Origin: Nitrospiria bacterium
GTDB lineage: Bacteria; Nitrospirota; Nitrospiria; JACQBZ01
NCBI GenBank assembly: GCA_035517655.1
Contig: DATIYJ010000014.1
Location: forward strand, 1 to 64,000
Direction: 5' to 3'
Length of the DNA: 64,000 bases
Shown: one piece after another, positions 8,027-17,187 of the stretch
Layout: every line of letters starts with the position of its first letter
How positions within the stretch are numbered: position 1 is the first letter of the stretch
Notes under the pieces: generated by a model
Databases searched by the model: none
Seen by the model: only the letters and a program-made list of their open reading frames with translations
Told to the model about the DNA's origin: nothing
Made by a program: the position numbers and the translations under genes

Positions 8027-9045
8027 GCGTTAGAAAATCGCGGCAGAATCCGGTAAGGTCCGATCCGAGCCGTATCCAAAAAGTCGAGCTTCACCAGCAT
8101 GTGGACGGCTCGATTCCCGTCGGGCTGGCCTGGAAGCTTATGAAGCGGCACGGACTCAACCCGGTCGAATCGCTGACCCAAATGGAAAAACTCCTGATTC
8201 TCCAGGATGAGGAAATGGGCAGTCTGCTGCGCTATCTGGACAAGTTTCATTACCCTCTTTGGATCACCCAATTTTACGAAAACATCGCTCTCGTCGTTGA
8301 GGCCATTGTGGAAGAGGCCTATCGGAATCAGGTCCGGCTCCTCGAACTCCGATACTCACCGGTCATCCATACCTATGCGGGTCTGACATTGCGGCAGACG
8401 ATCAGCGCGGCCTTGAGCGGAATCAACCGCGCTCGAAAACGATTTTCCGTCCGGGCCGGGTTGATCGTGATCGCCATGCGCCAGCACGGTCCTCACATCG
8501 CCAAGATCCTGGCCCGATCCGCCGTCGCGGAAGGCCAACAGTTTCACGAACGGTCGGGCGTGATCGGGTTCGACGTGGCCGGTCTCGAACGCGGGAATCC
8601 GCCCGGTTTGTTTAAAGAAGCCTATGCCATCGCCCGCACCGGCGGCCTGGGCCTTACGATCCATGCCGGTGAAGATGAAGGGCCGCATGCCGTCTGGCAG
8701 GCCATTGACGAGTTGGGCGTGACCCGGATCGGCCACGGATGTTCATCGGTGCGCGATAAAGTGTTGTTGCGCCGACTGGCCCGCGATAAAATCCTGATCG
8801 AATGCTGCATAACGTCCAACTACCAGACCGGCGCGGTCAAACGCGGCCGTATGCACCCGATCTTCACGTTTCTGGAATACGGGATCCCGGTCGCGATTTG
8901 TACCGACAACACGACCGTCTCCGGCACCAATCAAAACCTGGAAAATAAACGACTCGTCCGAAGGCTTACTGTTTCCCAGCTGGCGATGATCCATCAAAAC
9001 GCCCGCTTCTACACCTTTATCCGAACGGAGCAACAAAGCCGCTGA
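8023..9045 (+). CDS. Adenosine deaminase family protein
   Basis: 340 residues, the usual length. Zinc ligands and active-site residues of the family are visible: ELHQHVDGSIP (HxH plus substrate-binding residues), HAGEDEGPHAVWQAI (metal His and catalytic Glu), GVTRIGHG, and ICTDNTTVSGT (metal Asp). The last motif is TDN rather than TDD, a variant common among bacterial members. The reaction is adenosine or a related 6-aminopurine nucleoside to the inosine form plus ammonia. Adenine deaminase or aminodeoxyfutalosine deaminase activity are alternatives within this fold. It overlaps the CBS gene by 4 bases. Confidence 0.85.
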   Translation: MSVRKSRQNPVRSDPSRIQKVELHQHVDGSIPVGLAWKLMKRHGLNPVESLTQMEKLLILQDEEMGSLLRYLDKFHYPLWITQFYENIALVVEAIVEEAYRNQVRLLELRYSPVIHTYAGLTLRQTISAALSGINRARKRFSVRAGLIVIAMRQHGPHIAKILARSAVAEGQQFHERSGVIGFDVAGLERGNPPGLFKEAYAIARTGGLGLTIHAGEDEGPHAVWQAIDELGVTRIGHGCSSVRDKVLLRRLARDKILIECCITSNYQTGAVKRGRMHPIFTFLEYGIPVAICTDNTTVSGTNQNLENKRLVRRLTVSQLAMIHQNARFYTFIRTEQQSR

Positions 9046-9052
9046 TTCAACG

Positions 9053-9577
9053 ATGAAGACCGGAACGGGGGTTGGGTGGGCTACGGTTGTGCTTCTGGGC
9101 GTCGGGGCGGTGTTTTATCATCAGGAGGTGTCCGATTTTATCCATGCGATGCAGCCGAATTCCATGGAGGCGACCATCACGTTTGGGAAGGCGCTTGATC
9201 CCAGCGGCCGGTTCGTCGTCGATCCCGCGACGACATTCAGCCTCGGTGAAAACGTGGCCTGGGTTGTTCACTTTCAAAAAAATGCCGGAGCGAAAGAATT
9301 AATCGTCTCCCTTTCCGAAATTGGGCCCGATGGACGGGAAATTCCACTCGATCGGAACAAGATGACGGTGGCCCCGACGGATATCGGCCTGTACAATTTC
9401 ACGACCACGCAGGCCTTCTGGGCGCTCTCTCCGAAAGAGACGGGTGTGAATCGCCATGTCTATCGCGTCAAATACCTTAAAGATCGGATCATTGCACAAG
9501 GCGACTTCGCCATTGTGGCGAAGTCCCCGGAGCAACCGCCATCCGACCGGTCGACCAAAACGCCTTCGTTTCCTTGA
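9053..9577 (+). CDS. Membrane-anchored hypothetical protein
   Basis: 174 residues. One N-terminal hydrophobic segment (about residues 8-22, WATVVLLGVGAVFY) is likely a membrane anchor or uncleaved signal; the rest would be outside the cytoplasm. The exported part has a beta-rich look (SLGENVAWVVHFQKNAG, ELIVSLSEIGPDGRE, HVYRVKYLKDRIIAQGDFAIV), like an Ig-like or CARDB-type domain. The tail is Pro/Ser/Thr-rich. I do not recognise a family. It begins 7 bases after the adenosine deaminase stop, so it is probably in that operon. Confidence 0.7.
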   Translation: MKTGTGVGWATVVLLGVGAVFYHQEVSDFIHAMQPNSMEATITFGKALDPSGRFVVDPATTFSLGENVAWVVHFQKNAGAKELIVSLSEIGPDGREIPLDRNKMTVAPTDIGLYNFTTTQAFWALSPKETGVNRHVYRVKYLKDRIIAQGDFAIVAKSPEQPPSDRSTKTPSFP

Positions 9578-9602
9578 CTTCTGATTTTCTCCCCGATATA
9601 GT
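9574..9602 (+). promoter_or_regulatory. Sigma70-like promoter, leaderless geometry
   Basis: TTGACT (9574-9579, overlapping the stop of the previous gene), 17-base spacer, TATAGT (9597-9602), then exactly 7 bases to the ATG at 9610. The mRNA would start at the start codon. Confidence 0.65.
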
Positions 9603-9609
9603 CTACAGG

Positions 9610-10014
9610 ATGAAACCTGCCATCGGCATAATCGGTCTGTTGTCCGTTTTGGTCAGTCTGACTTGGCCGGTTTCTGCGGCGACGGCCGCGGAAGCGGTGT
9701 CACCGCCGGTTTCAAAAACCGAAACCTCAAACAACGTCTATACGCTGCGTGCGAAAAATCATTGGATGGCCAACAAGACGATCAAAGATCTTGTGGAGCT
9801 TTTAGGAGGGACGTCGAAATCCAATCTGTTGAAAGGAAGTCGGCCACAGACGATCCGCATAGAGCTCTCGTTGCCGCGGGATCAGTCGGCCTATTTTATG
9901 TCCAAGCTTTCCGGGCTGGGCATGTTGACGTCGCCGTCCGGTGCGGAAACGAAAAGTCCGAATTCAAAGGACAGCCTCACCTCCCGGATGACCCTCGATG
10001 TATTTGATCCGTAG
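9610..10014 (+). CDS. Small secreted hypothetical protein
   Basis: 134 residues. A clear signal peptide (Lys near the start, hydrophobic IGIIGLLSVLVSL, then a cleavage site near VSAATAAEA) predicts export to the periplasm. The mature part includes RIELSLPRDQSAYFMSKLSGLG, which resembles the anti-sigma-factor/DUF4349-like or zf-type 'sum of squares' small domains only vaguely; no family is assigned. The frame opens at 9574, but the promoter ending at 9602 and the signal peptide both point to the ATG at 9610. 10015-10308 downstream holds only the promoter of the next operon. Confidence 0.7.
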   Translation: MKPAIGIIGLLSVLVSLTWPVSAATAAEAVSPPVSKTETSNNVYTLRAKNHWMANKTIKDLVELLGGTSKSNLLKGSRPQTIRIELSLPRDQSAYFMSKLSGLGMLTSPSGAETKSPNSKDSLTSRMTLDVFDP

Positions 10015-10218
10015 GGGGTGACCCATGGGAACACGAGCGCGGTGAACATCCCGAGCCCCTCGCAAGATCAGACCGTTTGAAGGTGTAAAAACCGTCCATC
10101 CGATCTGTCCGTTGTCGGCAAATTAGAATAGCCGAAATCGGTGTCCGAAAAGATCCGCATCGACAAATATCCTGTTTCGCTATCCCCATGTCACCGATAG
10201 TAAAACCGTCGGGTTTTC

Positions 10219-10247
10219 TTGACAATTCGCTCACTTTCGTATAAAGT
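10219..10247 (+). promoter_or_regulatory. Sigma70-like promoter of the fatty-acid operon
   Basis: TTGACA (10219-10224), 17-base spacer, TAAAGT (10242-10247). Predicted start near 10254, leader about 55 bases, with an AAGGAGG ribosome site before the ATG at 10309. No repressor site of the FadR or FabR type could be recognised by eye. Confidence 0.6.
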
Positions 10248-10308
10248 TTGATAACGGCGCGATTGATCCCGTTGTTCCGGAGAAATCACTCTTCCAAGGA
10301 GGAGGCGG

Positions 10309-11994
10309 ATGCAGAAGCTCTGGCTCAAATCGTACGAGCGTGGCGTTCCGGCGAGCATTAATTATGCCAATATTACCCTGCAGCAACTTCTGTTCGAAAC
10401 CGTCCGGCGATTCCCAAAACGTCCCGCATTGATCTATTACGGCAATACCATCACCTACGAACAGCTCGATCTCCTGAGCAACCGACTGGCCAATGCCCTC
10501 ATCGAAATGGGGGTGCAGAAAGGGGATCGCGTGGCCATCATGCTCCCGAATGTTCCCCAGTGCCTCATCGGTTACTTCGGCGCTTTGAAGGCCGGCGCGA
10601 TCGTGGTTCAGACCAACCCGCTCTACGTCGAGCGGGAACTGGAACAACAACTGAACGATTCCGGGGCCGAGACAATCGTTGCGCTGGACATCTTTTACGA
10701 AAAGATATCCCGGATCCGCCACCGGGTTCCTCTCAAACGGATTATCCTGACCGGCGTTGGGGATTATCTCCCTCCTTTACTCCGGTTGTTCTATCCCATC
10801 AAAGCGATGAAAGAGGGGCAGTGGGTCCGGGTTTCCCATCAACCGCCGGTTTACGACTTCCGGAAGTTGTTGAAACGCTCGGAAGGCGTCCAGCCCATCG
10901 TTCCGGTCAAACCGGATGACACGGCCCTCCTTCAATACACCGGAGGAACCACGGGCGTTCCGAAGGGCGTGATGTTGAGCCACAACAATCTAATGGCCAA
11001 CGCCGTTCAATGCCGACACTGGATGCCCTCGCTCCGAGACGGGGAGGAAGTCTTTCTCGGCGTGGTTCCGTTCTTTCATGTCTACGGCCTGAGCACCTGC
11101 ATGAACCTCGGTCTATTGACCGGGTCCTGCATCGTCCTCCTTCCCCGTTTCAAAACGGATGACGTACTCAAGACGATCGTCCGGCACCGGGTCACCATCT
11201 TCATGGGCGTTCAGGCGATGTACGTCGCCATCAACAATTATTCCCGCATCGGTCAGTTCGATCTTTCATCGATTCGTATCTGCATCAGCGGCGCGGGGCC
11301 GCTTCACCGGGAGGTCCAGGACCGATTTGAGGAACTGACCGGCGGAAAGCTGGTCGAGGGCTACGGATTGAGCGAGGCCTCGCCGGTCACACATTGCACG
11401 CCGATCCACGGCCTTCGGAAGAAAGGCTCCATCGGCCTGCCGTTTCCGGACACGGATGCCAGGATCATGGATCGAGAAACGGGCCGGCAAGAGCTGCCGA
11501 TCGGGGAGATCGGCGAGCTGGCGGTCCGCGGGCCCCAAGTGATGCAGGGGTACTGGAACAAGGACGACGAGACCAAGCAGGTTCTCCGCGACGGATGGCT
11601 GTATACCGGCGACATGGCCCGGATGGATGAGGACGGCTATTTCTACATCGTGGACAGGAAAAAAGACATGATCAAGACCCGCGGCGAGAATGTCTATCCC
11701 CGGGAGGTGGAAGAGGTCCTGTTCCGACATCCGAAGATCAAAGAGGCCGTGGTCATCGGAATCCCGGACACGTTCAGCGTCGAGCTGATCAAGGCCTACG
11801 TGGTGCTGAAGGAGCACGAGCACGCGACCGAGGAAGAGATCCGCGACTACTGCCGGAAGGAGTTGGCCAAGTTCAAGGTCCCGAAGTGGGTCGAATTTCG
11901 GAAGGAGCTGCCCAAGACGATGGTGGGCAAAGTCTTACGGCGCATCCTGCTTGAAGAAGAGTTGGGCCGGAAAAGGTCGGAGGTCGTCCGGTGA
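10309..11994 (+). CDS. fadD: Long-chain fatty-acid-CoA ligase
   Basis: 561 residues, normal for FadD. It activates fatty acids to acyl-CoA with ATP via an acyl-adenylate. Adenylate-forming motifs are complete: the P-loop-like YTGGTTGVPKGVMLSH, VVPFFHVYG, the YGLSEASPVTH motif, DGWLYTGDMARMDEDGYFY, the hinge DRKKDMIKTRGENVYP, and the C-terminal catalytic lysine in PKTMVGKVLRR. Strong AAGGAGG ribosome site. It is the first gene of the operon; the thiolase start overlaps its stop by 4 bases, so translation is coupled. The chain-length preference cannot be read. Confidence 0.93.
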   Translation: MQKLWLKSYERGVPASINYANITLQQLLFETVRRFPKRPALIYYGNTITYEQLDLLSNRLANALIEMGVQKGDRVAIMLPNVPQCLIGYFGALKAGAIVVQTNPLYVERELEQQLNDSGAETIVALDIFYEKISRIRHRVPLKRIILTGVGDYLPPLLRLFYPIKAMKEGQWVRVSHQPPVYDFRKLLKRSEGVQPIVPVKPDDTALLQYTGGTTGVPKGVMLSHNNLMANAVQCRHWMPSLRDGEEVFLGVVPFFHVYGLSTCMNLGLLTGSCIVLLPRFKTDDVLKTIVRHRVTIFMGVQAMYVAINNYSRIGQFDLSSIRICISGAGPLHREVQDRFEELTGGKLVEGYGLSEASPVTHCTPIHGLRKKGSIGLPFPDTDARIMDRETGRQELPIGEIGELAVRGPQVMQGYWNKDDETKQVLRDGWLYTGDMARMDEDGYFYIVDRKKDMIKTRGENVYPREVEEVLFRHPKIKEAVVIGIPDTFSVELIKAYVVLKEHEHATEEEIRDYCRKELAKFKVPKWVEFRKELPKTMVGKVLRRILLEEELGRKRSEVVR

Positions 11995-13196
11995 AAGAAG
12001 TTGTCGTCGTGGATGGAGTCCGAACCCCGATCGGGAATTTCGGCGGAACGATCAAGGATGTGACGAACCAGGAACTCGGGCGGCAGGTCGTCCGGGGGCT
12101 TCTCCAGCGAACTCGGCTCGGCCCTGATTTAATCGAGGAGGTCATTTTCGGCTGCGTCCTGCAAAACAGCGACGCGACGAACTTGGCCAGGGTCGTAAGC
12201 CTGATGGCGGGTCTTCCCATCCCCGTTCCGGCCTACACCGTCCAGCGAAACTGCTCCTCCGGGCTCCAATCCGTCGTGAACGCCTTCCAGAATATCCAAT
12301 GCGGGGACGCCGACGTCCAGATCGCGGGCGGGATCGAGAACATGAGCCTGGCGCCGTACATCATCCGGCAGATGCGCTGGGGAAAACGGCTTCGGCACGG
12401 GGAGGTGATCGACAGCGTTTGGGAGGGTCTGACGGACGCCTTTTGCGGTCAGGTCATGGGCTCCACGGCCGAGAATCTGGCCGAGGAGTTTAAGATTTCT
12501 CGCGAGGAGCAGGACGCGTACGCGCTTGAAAGTCACAGGCGCGCGCTCATCGCCCTTAAAGAAAGTAAGTTCACCGATGAGATCATTCCCGTCACCGTTG
12601 TCCGGACCGGCGCCCGGAGCCGAACGGCTCCGCCGCCGTTTGAGCGGGACGAAGCCCCCGATCCGAAACTGGACGGCGCGCGCCTGGCCCAAAATCCGGC
12701 GATCTTCAAAGAAGGCGGCACGGTGACGGCCGGCAACGCTTGTCCATTGAACGACGGAGCGGCGGCGCTGCTCGTCATGTCGGCCGAGAAGGCCCGTGCT
12801 CTGAACTACGAGCCGCTGGGCTATGTGCGGTCCTACGCCTTTGTCGGCGTGGAGCCCGAGCGGATGGGGATCGGGCCGGCCGCGGCGATTCCGAAGGCTC
12901 TTGAAAAGGCCGGGGCCGGAAAATCCAAATTGAGCCTTCGCGATATTCAGCTGTTCGAGATCAACGAGGCGTTCGCGGCGCAGTATCTTGCGGTGGAGCG
13001 GGTGTTGAAGCTGGACCGCGGGATCGTCAACGTCAACGGAGGGGCGATTGCCCTGGGCCACCCCGTCGGGATGACCGGAGCCCGTCTCATCCTGACGTTG
13101 TTGCGTGAAATGAAACGGCGGGATCTTTCCCTCGGAGTCGCCAGCATGTGCGTGGGAGGGGGGCTGGGCGCCGCGATGGTTCTCGAACGAAAATAA
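11991..13196 (+). CDS. Acetyl-CoA C-acyltransferase (thiolase)
   Basis: 401 residues, standard thiolase II length. It either cleaves 3-ketoacyl-CoA with CoA or condenses two acyl-CoAs. The nucleophile is Cys88 in QRNCSSGLQSV, the general-base His is in GGAIALGHPVGMTGAR, and the second cysteine is in SMCVGGGLGAAMVLE. NEAF in the FEINEAFAAQ segment is also conserved. It is co-transcribed with the ligase and the dehydrogenase; whether it serves beta-oxidation or acetoacetyl-CoA formation depends on chain length, which is not visible. No thiolase partner subunit is needed for this type. Confidence 0.93.
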   Translation: MKEVVVVDGVRTPIGNFGGTIKDVTNQELGRQVVRGLLQRTRLGPDLIEEVIFGCVLQNSDATNLARVVSLMAGLPIPVPAYTVQRNCSSGLQSVVNAFQNIQCGDADVQIAGGIENMSLAPYIIRQMRWGKRLRHGEVIDSVWEGLTDAFCGQVMGSTAENLAEEFKISREEQDAYALESHRRALIALKESKFTDEIIPVTVVRTGARSRTAPPPFERDEAPDPKLDGARLAQNPAIFKEGGTVTAGNACPLNDGAAALLVMSAEKARALNYEPLGYVRSYAFVGVEPERMGIGPAAAIPKALEKAGAGKSKLSLRDIQLFEINEAFAAQYLAVERVLKLDRGIVNVNGGAIALGHPVGMTGARLILTLLREMKRRDLSLGVASMCVGGGLGAAMVLERK

Positions 13197-13218
13197 TGGA
13201 CGTTATCTGGAGAATTCC

Positions 13219-14430
13219 ATGAACATTAAAAAAGCGGCCGTGATCGGAGCGGGAACCATGGGGGCGCAGATCGCCCAGGTGATCAGTCATGCCGGGGTTC
13301 CGGTCATTCTCATGGATATCCATGAGGACGGCGTCGCGCGCGGCCTTGAGACCATTCGGAAGATTTATCAGACCCGCGTGGACAAGGGGAGGATGAAGGC
13401 CGCCGAAGCCGAACAGAAAGCGGCCTTGGTCGTGGGGGCATCGAATTATGACGGATTCGGCGACGTGGATGTCGTTATCGAAGCTGTTTTTGAGGAAATG
13501 GAGGTCAAGCGAAAGGTCTTCACGGCGCTGGATGCCGCCTGTCCCCCGCGGACCGTGCTGGCTACGAACACATCCTCCCTGTCGATTTCGGCGATCGCGT
13601 CGGTCACCCGCAGGCCCAAGCAAGTGATCGGAATGCACTTCTTTAATCCGGTATACGCCATGAAGCTGGTGGAGGTAATCCCGGGTTTGGATACCTCTCC
13701 GGAAACGGTCCATGACGTCGTTGCGCTGGCCGAACGATTGGGAAAGACTCCGATCCGGGTCCGGGAGTGCCCCGGATTTGTCGTGAACCGGTTGCTGATG
13801 CCGTACCTAAACGAGGCCGCCCTTGCTCTTCAGGAGGGGGCGGCCTCGGCGAACGAGATAGACGGGGCGATGAAGGCCTTCGGTATGCCGATGGGACCGT
13901 TCACCCTGTTGGATATGATCGGGATCGATATCGCCGAAAAGGTTTCGCAGATCCTTTATGACGCCTACGGTCCCCGCATGGCGGTGGCCGAGATCCTGTC
14001 CGAGATGGTTGCGGCGAAGCGTTTCGGTCGGAAGAGCGGCGCGGGGGTCTATCGATACGATGACGAAAATGATGAACAGATGACCCAAATCCTTCAAAAA
14101 GTCCGTAAGAATGTCGGGGTCGCCGAAACGGGGTTCGCTCCCGAGCGGCTGCTTCTTTTGATGATCAACGAGGCCGCGATCTGTCTTCAGGAAGGAACGG
14201 CGACGGCCGGCGATCTGGACCTGGCCATGGTTTTTGGAACGGGTTTCCCGCGCGAGAAGGGCGGTCCGCTTCATTACGCCGATCAGGTGGGACTCGATGT
14301 GCTGTTAAAAGAGCTTCAACGCCATGCGGCGTCGCTCGGCCCTCGTTTTTGGCCCGCGCCGATCATCAAGCGAATGGTGGGGGCGGGGTACATCGGCCTA
14401 AAGTCCCGGCGGGGGTTCTTTACGTATTAA
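13219..14430 (+). CDS. 3-Hydroxyacyl-CoA dehydrogenase with duplicated C-terminal domain
   Basis: 403 residues, longer than the about 280 of simple 3-hydroxybutyryl-CoA dehydrogenases. Domain order: NAD-binding Rossmann fold (VIGAGTMGAQIAQVIS, residues 8-23; ATNTSSLSIS; GMHFFNPVYAMKLVEVI with the catalytic His), one 3HCDH C-terminal domain (ECPGFVVNRLLMPYLNEAA...), and a second C-terminal domain in the last 100 residues (ERLLLLMINEAAICLQEG.... GTGFPREKGGPL.YAD). That layout equals the dehydrogenase half of the FadB/FadJ multienzyme. It oxidises 3-hydroxyacyl-CoA with NAD. The separate hydratase gene follows 3 bases later, so the FadB functions are split over two genes here. Confidence 0.92.
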   Translation: MNIKKAAVIGAGTMGAQIAQVISHAGVPVILMDIHEDGVARGLETIRKIYQTRVDKGRMKAAEAEQKAALVVGASNYDGFGDVDVVIEAVFEEMEVKRKVFTALDAACPPRTVLATNTSSLSISAIASVTRRPKQVIGMHFFNPVYAMKLVEVIPGLDTSPETVHDVVALAERLGKTPIRVRECPGFVVNRLLMPYLNEAALALQEGAASANEIDGAMKAFGMPMGPFTLLDMIGIDIAEKVSQILYDAYGPRMAVAEILSEMVAAKRFGRKSGAGVYRYDDENDEQMTQILQKVRKNVGVAETGFAPERLLLLMINEAAICLQEGTATAGDLDLAMVFGTGFPREKGGPLHYADQVGLDVLLKELQRHAASLGPRFWPAPIIKRMVGAGYIGLKSRRGFFTY

Positions 14431-14433
14431 AGG

Positions 14434-15222
14434 ATGCCCATGTCGCAACGACTGATCGCATGTCAAATTGAAGACGACGTGGCCACCGTGACTCTGGACA
14501 ACCCGCCGGCCAATGCCTTAAGCAGCGCCCTTCTCGATGAGCTGAACCGGGTCATCGATGAAATGGGCCGAAATGCGGAGGCGAAGGCGATCGTGATCAC
14601 CGGCGCCGGAAAGGTTTTCGCGGCCGGCGCCGATATCAAGGAAATCGCCGATATTGAATCCGGGAAGCGGGGCCGGCAGCTCAGCGCTCGGGGCCAGGCG
14701 ATCATGGATCGGATCGAACGGATGAACAAATTGATGATCGCGGCCGTGAACGGCCTGTTTTGTCTCGGAGGCGGGCTGGAGCTGGCCATGGCCTGCCATC
14801 TCCGGATCGCGGGCGACCGGGTCCGGCTGGGTCTTCCCGAAATCACGCTCGGCATCATTCCGGGTTTCGGCGGCACCCAGCGCTTGCCCCGTTTGGTGGG
14901 AACCGCGAAGGCGCTGGAGTTGATCCTGACGGGTGATCGCGTCAAGGCCGAAGAGGGCCGCCGGATGGGGCTGGTGAATGAGGTCGTTCCGGACGCCGAG
15001 GTTTTGAGCCGGGCCCGTGCGGTGGCGAAGAAAGTCGCCGGGATGGGTCAGTTGGCGGTCCGCGCGGCGCTGAAGGCGGTTCTAGATGGCCGTACCCAAT
15101 CGCTGGAGTCCGGGCTGGAATTGGAAGCGAAATTGTTCGGCTCACTTTGCGAGACGGCGGATATGAAGGAGGGCCTCCATGCGTTCCTGCAGAAACGTCC
15201 GGCCCGGTTCCGGGATGCGTGA
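14434..15222 (+). CDS. Enoyl-CoA hydratase (crotonase family)
   Basis: 262 residues, typical of crotonases. It hydrates trans-2-enoyl-CoA to 3-hydroxyacyl-CoA. The oxyanion-hole segment GKVFAAGADIKE, the first catalytic glutamate region NGLFCLGGGLELAMACHLRIA and the second, LPEITLGIIPGFGGTQRLPR, are all present, so both active-site glutamates are kept. Its start lies 3 bases after the dehydrogenase stop. With ligase, thiolase and dehydrogenase it completes a beta-oxidation set except for acyl-CoA dehydrogenase, which is absent from the operon. Confidence 0.93.
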   Translation: MPMSQRLIACQIEDDVATVTLDNPPANALSSALLDELNRVIDEMGRNAEAKAIVITGAGKVFAAGADIKEIADIESGKRGRQLSARGQAIMDRIERMNKLMIAAVNGLFCLGGGLELAMACHLRIAGDRVRLGLPEITLGIIPGFGGTQRLPRLVGTAKALELILTGDRVKAEEGRRMGLVNEVVPDAEVLSRARAVAKKVAGMGQLAVRAALKAVLDGRTQSLESGLELEAKLFGSLCETADMKEGLHAFLQKRPARFRDA

Positions 15223-15293
15223 CGGATGACCCGGTGATCAACGGAGGCCGTGTGGGCGACAACCCATCAAAATACCCCGTTCGGGAGGGAAAG

Positions 15294-16370
15294 ATGGCCC
15301 TCGTATTGGCCGGAGGAGGTTTCCCCGGATGGATGTATGAGGTCGGCTGTCTCTCGGCCCTGGACGAGTTCTTTGACAATGGTTTTACCGTAAATGATTT
15401 TGACATTTACGTTGGAACCAGCGCGGGTGCGGGCGTGGCGGCCCTGGTCGCCAACCAGGTCAGGCCGATCGAAATATTCGAGGCGATCCGCGAAAACAAA
15501 GACAGCCCCTTTAATTTCAAAAGCAGCAATATTTACAGCTTCGGTTATCAGGAAACGTGGCAGTTGTTCAAGAAACTGGTCCGGTCACTGGGACCGATGA
15601 TAAGCTATCTGTGGCGGAATCGGAAATGGTTCTCCACAATGGATCTGGTCCACCTTTTCGAGGAATACCTCCCTTCCGGACTCTTCACCCTTCGAAATTT
15701 TGACGATTACCTGGGGTCTTTTTTATCCCAACCCGGTTATACCAACGATTTCCGAAAATTAAAGCGCGAGTTGTACATTCCGGCGATCGACGTCGACCTG
15801 GGGCGGTACGATGTTTTCGGGGAGGGCGAATTCGCCGATGTACCCATCTCGCAGGCCGTCACGGCTTCGTCGGCGATTCCGATCGTCTTCCAGCCGGTCC
15901 AGATCAAGGGGCGGGACTATATCGACGGAGGCGTCGGCCGTGTCGCGTACATGGACATCGCGATCAATCATGGCGCTTCTCTCGTGTTCGTGATCAACCC
16001 CATTGTTCACATCGTCAACGACCGGAGCAAGTTCTGCTTGCCGACCTTGTACGGCTATTGCGGAGGTCTGAAAGAAAAGGGGATGTCGTATATCTTTGAC
16101 CAGGGGAACCGGATCAGCACGGGCACCCGGATTTATCTCGGCCTGAAGCGCTATCAGGCGGAACATCCCGACAAGGATTTCCTTCTGGTCCAACCCGACC
16201 CGTCCGACGCCTTGATGTTCTTGTACAACGTCATCAACCTGGCGGCCCGTCTGGAGATTCTCAACTACGGTTATGTCTCGACCGTGAACGTTCTGAAATC
16301 TCAGTTTACGTCCTTCGAGAAATACTTTGCCAAGCACGGCGTCAAGGTCACATTAAAACGTTTTCGATGA
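15294..16370 (+). CDS. Patatin-like phospholipase
   Basis: 358 residues from this start. Patatin features: the oxyanion loop ALVLAGGGFPGWMYE at the N-terminus, the nucleophile elbow YVGTSAGAGVAAL (GTSAG in place of GxSxG with Ser in the middle), and the catalytic Asp in DYIDGGVGRVAYMD (DGG). The family hydrolyses acyl chains from phospholipids or neutral lipids. The frame is open back to 15147 inside the hydratase gene; ATG 15294 has a GGGAGGG ribosome site and begins the domain, while GTG 15252 (with CGGAGG) is an alternative adding 14 residues. Freed fatty acids could feed the ligase of the same operon. Confidence 0.88.
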   Translation: MALVLAGGGFPGWMYEVGCLSALDEFFDNGFTVNDFDIYVGTSAGAGVAALVANQVRPIEIFEAIRENKDSPFNFKSSNIYSFGYQETWQLFKKLVRSLGPMISYLWRNRKWFSTMDLVHLFEEYLPSGLFTLRNFDDYLGSFLSQPGYTNDFRKLKRELYIPAIDVDLGRYDVFGEGEFADVPISQAVTASSAIPIVFQPVQIKGRDYIDGGVGRVAYMDIAINHGASLVFVINPIVHIVNDRSKFCLPTLYGYCGGLKEKGMSYIFDQGNRISTGTRIYLGLKRYQAEHPDKDFLLVQPDPSDALMFLYNVINLAARLEILNYGYVSTVNVLKSQFTSFEKYFAKHGVKVTLKRFR

Positions 16371-16433
16371 GCCGCGGTCACGTCTCCGGCCGGAGGCCTC
16401 ATTGATCCGGACGCTTTTGAGGACCGGATGGGT

Positions 16434-17141
16434 TTATCCGGGTAATTTGGGGGGCCAGATGACGTAGAGCATCAAATAGGTGACGGAGCTGGTGCAGAGT
16501 GCGATAAGGAACAGCACCATCGTAAACGTGCCGATGATACGGTGACGACGTTCCCCATCCGGGATGAGCCGTTCGATTCCTTTTTCCAGAAAGAGAACGA
16601 ACAAGACGAGAAGAAAACCGGAAATATAAACGATCCAGCAGGCCGTCGAACGACATCGCACGACGGCGATGAGGCCGAAGAACAGAAAAACCGCACCCGT
16701 GACGGTTAAAAAGGCCGACCGGGTCATGGTGAGAAGGCCGTTCTGAAGAACGCGCAGCCCCGATCGTTTCACCGCGACGCGGAAACCCAAGACGATCATA
16801 TAAACCGCGGAAACCAGCCCGGTGCTTACGACCGTGATATGAATCGTCAGCAATGGCGTAAAAAGATAATTATACAGCCACTCCGGCCCTCCAAAACCCT
16901 CCTTCCCTTCCGTCGCCAATGCGCCGAGTCCTCGAGCCAGATAGTACAGCGTAAAATAGCCCAGCATGCTGACCATCGCCCAGAGAGTCAGCGCATGGTG
17001 GCGGTTTCCCTGTTTTTTCTTGCCCATTCTCCAGCCGATCATGAACAGGATCGTGAAGGCCATGGCCATGAGAAAACTCAGGTCTGCGCCCAGGGTCCCA
17101 TGGGCCGGCAGAAAACCGGGTCTGCCCAACAGCTCTTTCAT
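16434..17141 (-). CDS. DUF420 family membrane protein
   Basis: 235 residues with about six hydrophobic segments (for instance LSFLMAMAFTILFMIGW, ITVVSTGLVSAVYMIVLGF, FLTVTGAVFLFFGLIAVV, IVYISGFLLVLFVLFL and the last IIGTFTMVLFLIALC...LMLYVIW). Conserved His residues (RHHALTLW, LLTIHITVV, RRHRIIGTF) fit DUF420/YozB-like proteins, often encoded near heme-copper oxidase genes and suspected to have a role in cytochrome oxidase assembly. No oxidase genes lie nearby here, so the role is open. It is divergent from the response regulator, and convergent with the patatin gene with 63 bases between. Confidence 0.8.
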   Translation of the reverse strand: MKELLGRPGFLPAHGTLGADLSFLMAMAFTILFMIGWRMGKKKQGNRHHALTLWAMVSMLGYFTLYYLARGLGALATEGKEGFGGPEWLYNYLFTPLLTIHITVVSTGLVSAVYMIVLGFRVAVKRSGLRVLQNGLLTMTRSAFLTVTGAVFLFFGLIAVVRCRSTACWIVYISGFLLVLFVLFLEKGIERLIPDGERRHRIIGTFTMVLFLIALCTSSVTYLMLYVIWPPKLPG

Positions 17142-17187
17142 GGTTGGATCCTTTCGAAGGGTCGGTTGTTATGCATGGCCTAAGGTT

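Noticed and set aside
12129-13061. 310-residue minus-strand frame opposite the thiolase
   Set aside because: Shadow of a complete thiolase; no domain, no ribosome site.
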